Shown here piece after piece: positions 37,236 to 45,122 of a stretch of DNA of 64,000 nt. The DNA lies in the NCBI GenBank assembly GCA_019637295.1, contig JAHBVX010000004.1, positions 248,001 through 312,000 on the forward strand. Reading direction: 5' to 3'. Position 1 is the stretch's first letter, and each line of letters opens with the position of its first letter. Made by a program: the position numbers and the translations under genes. The DNA comes from Polyangiaceae bacterium (lineage in GTDB: Bacteria > Myxococcota_A > Polyangia > Polyangiales > Polyangiaceae). The notes under the pieces were generated by a model. The model saw only the letters and a list, made by a program, of their open reading frames with translations. It was not told the origin of the DNA and did no database searches.

Positions 37236-40200
37236 GGCGAGACCTCGCTCGGCTCCTCGTCCTGCTCGGGCTCCGGCGCCGGCCGATCCCCAGGAAACCG
37301 GCGAAGGTCGAGGGTGTCCGGTGAGTCCGGGTGAGGCGGCACGCGGATCATCGTCACCGGGCTCGGGGTCTGGCCGTCCCTCGTGAAGCGCTGCAGGCGC
37401 CGTGCCTCCGCCTCGAAGCGCGTGAGCGGCTCGCTGTCGTAGGCGCGCCCCTCGGGGTGCCACACGTGGTACGAGCCGGCCGCCACGCTGCGCAGCGCCG
37501 AGCGATCCACGAGCTCGATCCGCAGCGGGTGGTGAATGCCGAGTTGGGGCTGCAAGCTCTGCCAGGGAGCCCAGGCACGGAAGCGCACGCCAGCCACCCG
37601 CTCCCCCGCGATGGTGGCCGGGCGCAACGGAAGCTCGAGCTGATTGACCAGCACCGCGTAGCGATCGTCCAAGAGTCCACGCACGTGCACCTCGATGCGC
37701 TCGAGCGACGAGTCCACGAAGCGCGAGGTGCCCGTCTGAGTCGCGACCTCGCCGAGCACTGGCCACGGCTCGAGGGCGTTACGGATCTCGAGCTCGACGC
37801 CGTCCGCCTCGATGCGACCAACGACCGGGCAGCGCAGCTCGAGGAACGGTCGATAGGCGTCCTCCGGCAAGCGGATGCCCCGCTCGGCGAGGTACTCGAG
37901 CACCTGGCGGAAGTCCGCCCACAGCCAGTGCGGCAGCAGGAACCGATCGTGAAGTTGCTGTCCCCAACGGACGAGCCGCGCGCGGTACGGCGCGCGCGCG
38001 AAGGCTGCGATCAGCGCGCGAACCAGGACGACCTGAGCCGTCACCATGCGAGGATGCGGCGGCATCTCGAAGGCACGCAGCTCCACCAGCCCCTGACAAC
38101 CATGGGGCACGCTCGGATCGAACAGCTTGTCGATGCAGATCTCGCTACGGTGGGTGTTGCCGGCGAGATCCACGAGCAAGTTGCGGAAGAGCGCGTCGAC
38201 CAGCCACGGCTCGTCGTCCGGCTTGGGCTCGAAGGCGCGGGCGAGGGCGAGCTCGAGCTCGTACAGACTGTCGTGCCGGGCCTCGTCCACCCGAGGGGCT
38301 TGCGACGTGGGACCGACGAACAGACCCGAGAACAGGTACGAGAGCGAGGGGTGGTGCTGAACGAACGTGATCAGGCTGGCGAGCAGCTCGGGGCGTCGCA
38401 GGAACGGGCTCTCGTCCACCGTGGGGCCGCCCAGGGTGACGTGATTGCCACCGCCGCTGCCCGCTTGGCGACCGTCGACCAGGTACTTCTCCGCGTGGAG
38501 CCCGGAGTGGAGCGCTGCATCGAACACCGTGTCGATCAACCTTGCGTGCTCGCGCCCGCTGCGTGTTGGCGGCAAGTTCACCTCGAGCACGCCGGGATCC
38601 GGAGTGACCGAGAAGCGCTTCAGCATGTCTCCGGGGGGCGGCGCGTAACCATCGACGCGCACCTCGAGGCCAGTCTCGACGCGCGTCTCGTCGATGGCGC
38701 GCACCAGCGCCAGGAAGTCCGCTTGGCGCTCGACGGGAGGGAGGAATACCCACAGCGCGCCGGCTCTGGGCTCGACCACCAGCGCGGTGCGCACTTCGGC
38801 CCCGCCATCGTGCTCGGGCGCGACTCGGCGCGGATCCGAGCCTGCGCCCCGCGGCAACGCGGGCTTCGGCCGGTAGATGTCGGCCGAGCTCAGCGAGGCG
38901 AGCGGCAGACGCAGGCCGAGGGCGCTATCTCCCGCTACCGCATACAAGCGCTCGCGCCGAAAGCTCCACTTGGACGTCACGAAGCGACCGTCCCGCACCG
39001 CGAGTGGCAGCACCTGACCCACCTCGGAGGCGAGTCCGCGGGCGAGCGCGCGCGCCAGCTGTCGCCTCCCGTCCGTGTCCGCGAGCGCGTGGTCGAAGGG
39101 GTCGAGGTCTGGAGGGAGTCTCTCCTCCTCGAGCACGAGCGGCAGCGGATCCTCGAACGCGGGCATCAGTCCGGCCTCGACGTCGAGGCGCACGGCGAGC
39201 GCCCGCGCGAAGCGGGCCGCCGTGCCCGCGTCCGCGATGGCTTCGAGTCCGGCGCGATCGGGCCACAGCACGCCGCCGTCTTCCCGCGCGACCAGGTCGA
39301 GCGCCCAGCGCGGCAAGGGCTCGCCGGGGTACCACTTCCCCGTGCGCAAGAGCAGCAGCGCGCCGGGACACAAACGCGCCCGGAGCTCGTCCGCGAGCCG
39401 CCGCCCTTGGTCGTCCTTCGTCTCGCCCATCGCGCCGCTCCGCCACTCCGGGAGCTCGGGGTGGAGGCGTGAGTTGAACGTCGGCTCGCCGCCGACGGTG
39501 AGGCTCACGCCTTGGCGCTCGAGCAACGCGTCCACGTGATCCGACGCGGCGAGGGTCATCTGCCACACCGGCTCCTCGTAGGGTGCCGTGGGCCGGACCC
39601 GATGTCCCAAGCGCTCCACCCCCAGCGTGAACGACACGCTCGTAGCGGGATGATCTGCCGTGCCCTCGATGGGGGCGGCCTGCTCCGGCAGTGCACAGGC
39701 CGCGAGCGGCACGTGCCCCTCCCCGCACAGCAGTCCGCTCGTGGCGTCCAGTCCGATCCAGCCTGCGCCGAGCAAGTACACCTCCGCCCAGGCGTGCAGA
39801 TCCACGACGTCGCGATCGATGCCGCGCGGCTGGTCCGGGAGCATCCCCTCGTCCGTCAGCTGAATCAGGTAGCCGGAACAGAACCGCGCCGCGAAGCCCA
39901 GGCGCCGCAACACGGCGATGAGCAGGGTCGCGCTGTCGCGACAGCTCCCACGACCTTCGGTCAGCGTGCGCTCCGGAGTCCAGAGCCCGCTCTCCTCGCG
40001 GATCACGTACGAGACCCGCGCTGCCACGCGACGATTGAGCTCGACCAGCAGCGAGACGGTCGCGTCCTCGCGGGGCAAGCCGGCGACGAACGCCTCGAAC
40101 TCGGTGCCCGTGGCGTACGCTGCGCCACCCGCGCGCAGGTAGGGTTCGAGCTCCGTGCGGAGCCCGTCAGGGTACTCGAACGGCGACCGCTCGCAGCGCT

Positions 40201-40486
40201 CGTCCACGAAGAAGTCGAAGGGGTTGACGGGCCGCGCGTCGAGCGCGAGCTCGACCACGATGTCGAGGGCCTCGACTCGAGAGCCGCGCTCGAACACCGC
40301 TCGCGCCAGGTGGTTGCCATGGGGGTCGCGCTGCCAGCGCAGCACGCAGGGCTGTTCGATGGTGAGTCCGTAGCTCTCGACCTGGGCCTTGCAGTGCGGG
40401 GCCGGGCGCAGGCGAATGACGTGCGGACCGAGCGCCGCCGGCTGCGGAAACACGTAGCGACTGCGGTGACGGACGACGAGCTTCAC
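37232..40486 (-). CDS. Transglutaminase-DUF2126 putative amidoligase fusion
   Basis: 1084 aa, the family's usual length (about 1100). Residues 1-~290: bacterial transglutaminase N-domain followed by the transglutaminase core with Cys182 (GRGSCRDSATLL), His231 (LHAWAEVYL) and Asp247 (IGLDATSG). Residues ~330-1084: DUF2126 putative amidoligase, with LTVGGEPTFNSR, VTPDPGVLEVNLPPT, GSGGGNHVTLGGP and GNTHRSEICIDKLF. It has no signal peptide, so it is cytoplasmic. Relatives (COG1305 plus COG4196) occur beside ATP-grasp/alpha-E proteins in many bacteria, and a role in peptide ligation or modification was proposed from genome analysis; no ATP-grasp partner is in this window. Confidence 0.9.
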   Translation of the reverse strand: MKLVVRHRSRYVFPQPAALGPHVIRLRPAPHCKAQVESYGLTIEQPCVLRWQRDPHGNHLARAVFERGSRVEALDIVVELALDARPVNPFDFFVDERCERSPFEYPDGLRTELEPYLRAGGAAYATGTEFEAFVAGLPREDATVSLLVELNRRVAARVSYVIREESGLWTPERTLTEGRGSCRDSATLLIAVLRRLGFAARFCSGYLIQLTDEGMLPDQPRGIDRDVVDLHAWAEVYLLGAGWIGLDATSGLLCGEGHVPLAACALPEQAAPIEGTADHPATSVSFTLGVERLGHRVRPTAPYEEPVWQMTLAASDHVDALLERQGVSLTVGGEPTFNSRLHPELPEWRSGAMGETKDDQGRRLADELRARLCPGALLLLRTGKWYPGEPLPRWALDLVAREDGGVLWPDRAGLEAIADAGTAARFARALAVRLDVEAGLMPAFEDPLPLVLEEERLPPDLDPFDHALADTDGRRQLARALARGLASEVGQVLPLAVRDGRFVTSKWSFRRERLYAVAGDSALGLRLPLASLSSADIYRPKPALPRGAGSDPRRVAPEHDGGAEVRTALVVEPRAGALWVFLPPVERQADFLALVRAIDETRVETGLEVRVDGYAPPPGDMLKRFSVTPDPGVLEVNLPPTRSGREHARLIDTVFDAALHSGLHAEKYLVDGRQAGSGGGNHVTLGGPTVDESPFLRRPELLASLITFVQHHPSLSYLFSGLFVGPTSQAPRVDEARHDSLYELELALARAFEPKPDDEPWLVDALFRNLLVDLAGNTHRSEICIDKLFDPSVPHGCQGLVELRAFEMPPHPRMVTAQVVLVRALIAAFARAPYRARLVRWGQQLHDRFLLPHWLWADFRQVLEYLAERGIRLPEDAYRPFLELRCPVVGRIEADGVELEIRNALEPWPVLGEVATQTGTSRFVDSSLERIEVHVRGLLDDRYAVLVNQLELPLRPATIAGERVAGVRFRAWAPWQSLQPQLGIHHPLRIELVDRSALRSVAAGSYHVWHPEGRAYDSEPLTRFEAEARRLQRFTRDGQTPSPVTMIRVPPHPDSPDTLDLRRFPGDRPAPEPEQDEEPSEVSP

Positions 40487-40538
40487 CGCTCGCTCCTACC
40501 ACGACCCTCGCCCGACGCCACGCTACCTCCGCGCCCCT

Positions 40539-40856
40539 TCACGACAACAGTCGCGCAGCAATCTCGAAGAAGAGCTCGCGACTCCTACCGCAGCCTCGGC
40601 ACTCCACGCTCAGCACACGCAGGCTGCGCCCACCGCTCACCACGGCGCGGTGGTCGAGCACGCGCAGCGGATCGCCGCAGACCGGACAGGGATGGCCCCG
40701 ACCGTGAGCCTCGACTTCGGAGGCCGAGCCTACCGGGATTGGCGTGTCGGGCGCGCCGCCTGGCTCCTTCCGTGCGGCTTGCTCCCGCTTGTGGACGAGC
40801 TTGTCGAGCGCCCGCTCGTCCGCCCGTCGCTGGGTACGCGCTCGCTTCTTCGTCAT
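40539..40856 (-). CDS. Small zinc-ribbon protein
   Basis: 105 aa. The N-terminal 50 residues are a charged coiled-coil-like region (KKRARTQRRADERALDKLV). The second half is a zinc ribbon: CPVCG at about 57-61 and CRGCG at about 86-90, with a strand pair between. Its start overlaps the stop of the GMC oxidoreductase gene by 4 bases, so it is the last gene of that operon. The coupling suggests an assembly or regulatory role; no family name is known to me. Confidence 0.7.
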   Translation of the reverse strand: MTKKRARTQRRADERALDKLVHKREQAARKEPGGAPDTPIPVGSASEVEAHGRGHPCPVCGDPLRVLDHRAVVSGGRSLRVLSVECRGCGRSRELFFEIAARLLS

Positions 40857-42430
40857 GTCCCGAAGTGCGCGGCGCGCACGATGTCCGCGGCCACGAAGCT
40901 GAATGCCATGATGGTGAGGCTCGGATCCACGCTCGGTGGCGAAGGGAACACGCTCGGATCGGCGACATACACGTTGTCCGCCCCAAAGACGCGATGCTCC
41001 GCGTTCACCACGGCGTCCGCAGAGCGCAGGCCCATGCGCGCACCTCCCCCGGGGTGCGGTGCGGCCAGCACGTTCCGCGCGGGCCGGAGCACGATGGCGC
41101 CGACCGCTCGATCGATGTCAGCAGCCCGTGTGATGCGTGTGTCCTCCGCGTCACCGAACAAGAGCTCACTGGCCCCAACCTCGAACAGCAGGCGTGCCTG
41201 CTTGCGCCAAGCGTCGCGGATCCGCTCGGCGTTGCCACCCGAGAGTGGCACGGACACGCGTCGTCGCCCCGACTCGAGCCGAATGGTCCCGGGCTCGATG
41301 TCGTCGATCCAGGCGATGGTTCCGCCCAGCCGCGGCATCTGTCGCATCAGCGCGCTGTGCGCTGGTCCGACGCCTGGCAGGATCGCCGCCAGGGTGGCCG
41401 GTTGCAGCTGATTGGCCATGAGCAGGTAGCCGCCTTCGCGGTAGCGACCGTGCTCGGCGTGCCCGAACACGCGCTCGGGTCCGTCGTAGCGACCGAGGCG
41501 AAACTCTTCCACGCCCCAGGCCGCGGGGATGTTGCGCCACTGGATGACGTCATCCGGAAAGATCGCGTGGACCAGAGGGCACGGGTTGCAGAAGAACCCC
41601 TGTCCAAGCGCGGGCAGCCGCTCCGGGAGCCGCTGGCGCAGCAGGAACTCCGGCGTGGCAAACCCTCCCGCCGCGACGACGACCGCCTTGGCGTCGATGT
41701 CGAGCCTGCGCCCCGAGCTCCGACCCGTGGGTCGATCGAGGATGCTGCAGCCAAGCCGCTTGGCTCGACGCCCGTCGAAGGCGAGTTGCTCGGCGCGACA
41801 GTCCGCGTACAGCCTCGCTCCGGCAGCGAGGGCCCGGGGCACGTAGGTCACCAGCTGGCTCTGCTTGGCGTCGTACGCGCAACCCTGCATGCAGTGACCA
41901 CTGGCGACGCACGCCTTGCGAGCCTGCGGAACCCGCGCCACGTGCCAACCCAGCCGCTCGGCCCCATCGTGCAACAGCTGGTTCATGCGATTGACGTAAG
42001 CGTCCGTCGCCGGGTGTACGTTCAGGTCCTGCTCGATCTCCGTGAAGTGACGCGCCAGGAGCTCCGAGTCATGTCCTTCCATGCCCAGGGAGTGCCACTG
42101 CTGCAGGCGATCCCGCGGGAGTCGGTAGCTGTCGGCCCAGTAGTGGACGCTCGCGCCGCCGACGTTGTTGCCATAGGTGAGGTTCACCGAGGCATCCTCG
42201 CTGGCGTGCAGCCCCCGCCCTCCGTCGATGCGCGCGAGCATGTTCACCTCGCGCTGATCGAAGTCGTTCTTGGTGTAGTAGCCGCCTTGCTCCACGATGA
42301 CTACGTCCAGGCCCGCCTCGGCGAGGCGCGCGGCTGCGGACGCTCCGCCGCAACCCGAGCCGATCACCACGACGTCACAGCGCTCCTCGACGTCGGCGCC
42401 GGCGAGCTCGGGCCACTGGCGGACCGTCAC
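40853..42430 (-). CDS. GMC-family FAD oxidoreductase
   Basis: 525 aa with N-terminal dinucleotide fold GSGCGGASAAARLAEAG, then the GMC N-domain (NNVGGASVHYWADSYRLP), a Cys-rich insert (CVASGHCMQGCAYDAKQS) as in gluconate/fructose-type dehydrogenases, and the C-domain with HPGGGARMG and PSPPSVDPSLTIMA, where the active-site His/Asn sit. It oxidises an alcohol or sterol with FAD. It overlaps its upstream neighbour, a gluconate 2-dehydrogenase subunit-3-like protein, by 4 bases, as expected for a two-subunit dehydrogenase; no cytochrome c subunit is nearby. Substrate unknown. Confidence 0.92.
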   Translation of the reverse strand: MTVRQWPELAGADVEERCDVVVIGSGCGGASAAARLAEAGLDVVIVEQGGYYTKNDFDQREVNMLARIDGGRGLHASEDASVNLTYGNNVGGASVHYWADSYRLPRDRLQQWHSLGMEGHDSELLARHFTEIEQDLNVHPATDAYVNRMNQLLHDGAERLGWHVARVPQARKACVASGHCMQGCAYDAKQSQLVTYVPRALAAGARLYADCRAEQLAFDGRRAKRLGCSILDRPTGRSSGRRLDIDAKAVVVAAGGFATPEFLLRQRLPERLPALGQGFFCNPCPLVHAIFPDDVIQWRNIPAAWGVEEFRLGRYDGPERVFGHAEHGRYREGGYLLMANQLQPATLAAILPGVGPAHSALMRQMPRLGGTIAWIDDIEPGTIRLESGRRRVSVPLSGGNAERIRDAWRKQARLLFEVGASELLFGDAEDTRITRAADIDRAVGAIVLRPARNVLAAPHPGGGARMGLRSADAVVNAEHRVFGADNVYVADPSVFPSPPSVDPSLTIMAFSFVAADIVRAAHFGT

Positions 42431-43017
42431 GCTTCACCCCGCTGCTTGGCGGCGAGCAAGCTGCGGTAGCGCAGGGTGCTCGGCGGGAGCTTCTCTTCCT
42501 TGATCCAAGGGCCGTCATAGCCAATGGCGCCCCACGACGCTTCGGCGGAGTAGTAGCAAAGCATGGTGAGCTGCTTGAGGGCGGTGGCGACCTGGACGAA
42601 CACGTCGCGCTTGGACGCGAGCATCGCCCGAAGCACCTCAACGCGACGCCGCCGCGAGAGTGACGTGAAGCGACCCGGCGCACCGAACAGGATGGGCGCG
42701 TGCTCGACCACCTGGAGCGCGGCCCGCAGATCACTCTGGGTGTGCACGTCCGCGCCCCACAGCTGCTCGTCGATGCGCTGAACGACGCCTGCGTCGTCCG
42801 CCGTGGGCAGCCCTTCTCCCCCATCGATCAGCGCGTCGACGAGCGACGTCACGATGGCTTGCTCCTTGTCACCGAGCGCGAGCAGCACCTGCGCCCCGGG
42901 AGGGTAGCCGTGCGTGAACCAACGCAGCGAACCAGCCGCGACGAGCGCGACCGTGCCCACGGCCCCGAGGCCGAGCGCGCTGCGGCGGGAGAGCTGCACC
43001 AGGGCACGGTAAGCCAC
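42427..43017 (-). CDS. Gluconate 2-dehydrogenase subunit 3-like protein, Tat signal
   Basis: 196 aa. Starts MAYRALVQLSRRSALGLGAV, with Arg11-Arg12 in SRRSALGL followed by a hydrophobic segment: a twin-arginine export signal. The rest is helical and matches the small subunit of membrane-bound gluconate-type dehydrogenases in size and position. Its stop overlaps the GMC gene start by 4 bases. If this subunit is exported, the FAD subunit may travel with it, since the GMC protein lacks its own signal. Confidence 0.8.
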   Translation of the reverse strand: MAYRALVQLSRRSALGLGAVGTVALVAAGSLRWFTHGYPPGAQVLLALGDKEQAIVTSLVDALIDGGEGLPTADDAGVVQRIDEQLWGADVHTQSDLRAALQVVEHAPILFGAPGRFTSLSRRRRVEVLRAMLASKRDVFVQVATALKQLTMLCYYSAEASWGAIGYDGPWIKEEKLPPSTLRYRSLLAAKQRGEA

Positions 43018-43044
43018 GAGCCGGCGCGATGGAACTCGAAGCGC

Positions 43045-44010
43045 TCAGTGGCTCGCGGCCGCGGCGCGTCGCAGGCGGTCCGCCACCGCGGCGCCAACTC
43101 CCACTTCGGGTGGTAGTGACGCGACGATGACGTCGCAGTGGGCGTCGAGTTCCCGCAGGCTGCGGTACAGGTTTCGCGCGAGCAGGATGGGATCCGACTC
43201 GAGCTCGATGACGTGGACCGCCTGCGCCGGCCGGGGTCTGCCTGGCGGAAGCAACGCGCCCACCCGGGCGCCCTGAGCGGCGATCCGCGCCACCGCCTCC
43301 GCGAACTGGTCCCGCTCCACGAGCACCAGGCGCGCTTCGGGTGCGTAGTGCGCCGGCAGAGTGCCCGGCGCTCCGCTCGCCGTGTCACTCGCGTCCTCGA
43401 TTGCTCTCGTCGTGGCGGCGCAAAGCTCGTCGAGGGTGACGCTTCCGCGGCGCAGCAAGCGGCCGGGCTCCGAGAGGCAGTCCACGATGGTGCTCTCGAC
43501 ACCAACCTCGCAGGCTCCGCCGTCGAGCACGAAGTCCACGTCGCTGCCCAAGTCCGTCCGTACGTGTTCGGCGGACGTGGGACTCACGCGACCAAAGCGG
43601 TTGGCCGACGGCGCCGCCAGGGGGCTGCCGAAGGCTGCGATCAGTGCGCGCGCGAGCGGGTGGCCGGGAACGCGCACGGCGAGGGTGTCCAGACCGCCGC
43701 TGACGAGCGGGCTGAGCCGTGCACTGCGCCTGACGACGCACGTGAGCGGCCCTGGCCAGAAGCGCTCGCCCAACTCCACCGCCATGGGCGGCAGCTCGAC
43801 CCAGTCGCGCATCATCGCGAGGCTGGCGAAGTGGGCGATCAACGGGTGCCGAAGCGGGCGCCGCTTCACCCGAAAGATGCGCTCGACGCCGTCGTCGCGG
43901 GTCGCGTCGGCGCCGAGGCCGTAGACCGTCTCGGTCGGGAAGGCCACGAGCCCGCCGGCGCCCAGCACGCGGCAGGCCTGATGGATTCGTTCGAGCTCGT
44001 CGGGCGTCAC
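43045..44010 (-). CDS. tsaC: L-threonylcarbamoyladenylate synthase, Sua5/YwlC type
   Basis: 321 aa. Makes threonylcarbamoyl-AMP from Thr, bicarbonate and ATP, the first step of the t6A modification of ANN-decoding tRNAs. The YrdC domain (1-~205) has FPTETVYGLGADA, RIFRVKRRPLRHPL (the Lys-x-Arg pair), SGGLDTLAVRVPGHP and APSANRFGRVSPT. The C-terminal ~100 residues form the Sua5 domain that caps the active site (PGTLPAHYAPEARLVLVE). Cytosolic, in all bacteria essential or nearly so. The gene is alone in its stretch and runs the same way as the GMC operon. Confidence 0.92.
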   Translation of the reverse strand: MTPDELERIHQACRVLGAGGLVAFPTETVYGLGADATRDDGVERIFRVKRRPLRHPLIAHFASLAMMRDWVELPPMAVELGERFWPGPLTCVVRRSARLSPLVSGGLDTLAVRVPGHPLARALIAAFGSPLAAPSANRFGRVSPTSAEHVRTDLGSDVDFVLDGGACEVGVESTIVDCLSEPGRLLRRGSVTLDELCAATTRAIEDASDTASGAPGTLPAHYAPEARLVLVERDQFAEAVARIAAQGARVGALLPPGRPRPAQAVHVIELESDPILLARNLYRSLRELDAHCDVIVASLPPEVGVGAAVADRLRRAAAASH

Positions 44011-44150
44011 CGCCGGTCAGTCTAGCGCCAGTCGCTCGGGTCCGACCCGGTTTGGCGGGGCCGGACTCGGGGGTTCGGCGCCTTCGCCAGAGAAATGAAG
44101 TGCAACCCAGGCGTTAAGCGGCGATCATCGAGCAACCAGCCGGAGGAGCC

Positions 44151-44333
44151 ATGAGCGACAACGACGACAAGAACGACGCATCGCCTGGCCACGAGGAGCA
44201 GCTGATCACGCTCCTGAAGGAGATCCGCGAGCTCATCGTCGACGGCAACGAGCGGCAGGCTCAGTACATCTGGCTGCTGTTCCCCATCATCGCGATCTTG
44301 CTGGTGCAAGCCATCCTGCTCGCCACGCAATGA
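44151..44333 (+). CDS. Small tail-anchored membrane protein
   Basis: 60 aa: a charged N-terminal half, an amphipathic helix (EEQLITLLKEIRELIV), then a C-terminal membrane helix (WLLFPIIAILLVQAILLA). A strong ribosome binding site GGAGGAG lies 4 nt before the ATG, which is why this short frame is called. It overlaps the next lipoprotein gene by 4 bases (ATGA). The N-in, C-out topology is inferred; the function is unknown. Confidence 0.7.
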   Translation: MSDNDDKNDASPGHEEQLITLLKEIRELIVDGNERQAQYIWLLFPIIAILLVQAILLATQ

Positions 44334-44764
44334 CGCCGCAGGTCCCGCGGCGCGCGGCGGTATTCGCGCTTTTCTGGCTCTGTGCCTGCGCGGGAGGCCC
44401 GCCCACTCGGCTGCGCAGCCTCGCGACGCCTACGGGTCAGGGCGCGGTCTCGCTCGAGGTGCACAACGGGTCGGACACGGTAGTGAACAACCTGTACCTG
44501 GCGCCCACCGCCAAGGTGAACGCGGCGACTCGCGAGGTCCGCCAGGACGGCTCCCCCGAGCTGTGGGGTGCGGATCTGCTCACCCGCTCGGCGCTCGAGG
44601 TCGGAGGCAAGCTCCGGGTGCCGGTCCCCGGCCCTGGCAGCTACGACATCCGGGCGCTCTCGGGCGACGGTCGGCGGGAGCAGCACATCGGTCGGCTGCG
44701 GCTCGAGGCCGGGGGGCGGTACGTGCTCGAGCTCGGCGAAGCCGGTTGGCGGCCAGTCCGGTAG
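44330..44764 (+). CDS. Small lipoprotein, beta-domain
   Basis: 144 aa. RRAAVFALFWLCACAGG is a lipoprotein signal. The mature part has two beta-rich halves (VSLEVHNGSDTVVNNLYLAP and LRVPVPGPGSYDIRALSGDG) resembling a carboxypeptidase-regulatory or transthyretin-like beta sandwich. It is coupled to the tail-anchored protein upstream by 4 bases. Likely surface or periplasm; no family named. Confidence 0.7.
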   Translation: MTPQVPRRAAVFALFWLCACAGGPPTRLRSLATPTGQGAVSLEVHNGSDTVVNNLYLAPTAKVNAATREVRQDGSPELWGADLLTRSALEVGGKLRVPVPGPGSYDIRALSGDGRREQHIGRLRLEAGGRYVLELGEAGWRPVR

Positions 44765-44984
44765 TCCCCGCGACGCTCACTGCTCGGACCATCAGTCCGC
44801 ACTTCAGGGAACGTACGCTCAGTCCCCGGTGCGGGCAGGCAGCGGGGTGCGACTGGTCGCAGCTCGGTTCAGGCAGGTCCCGAGCGGCGCGCGCGCTCGA
44901 GGTCACCCGTGGCGGAGCCCTGGCGGAGCTCCGAGCGGGCGCGGGGCGACTGGCTTGGATTTGGTCTTGAAGCCGGTACCTCAA

Positions 44985-45090
44985 CTCCATTACAATCATG
45001 GGCTATCCACGCGGATAGGCATGGCTGTGAATCTCTGTAAAATATTGTAATTCTTGGATTCTATTGCAGCATTCTGCAGTATTCATGCAT
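44985..45090. promoter_or_regulatory. AT-rich upstream region with nested palindromes
   Basis: This stretch is far more AT-rich than the rest of the window. It holds ATTACAAT (44989-44996) inverted with ATTGTAAT (45044-45051), an inner perfect palindrome CTATCC-4-GGATAG (45003-45018), and an adjacent 10-bp direct repeat with one mismatch, TGCAGCATTC/TGCAGTATTC (45065-45084). The pattern suggests operator sites for a regulator of the 864-aa gene starting at 45123. Possible -10/-35 boxes exist but none is clear enough to name. Confidence 0.55.
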
Positions 45091-45122
45091 GATGTAACTT
45101 AGATGCGACACTGCGGTTCGAG

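Noticed and set aside
37331-42469. Long plus-strand frames over the DUF2126 and GMC genes (713 and 985 codons)
   Set aside because: Both lie antisense to genes with full domain motifs, have composition of reverse complements and no start signals.
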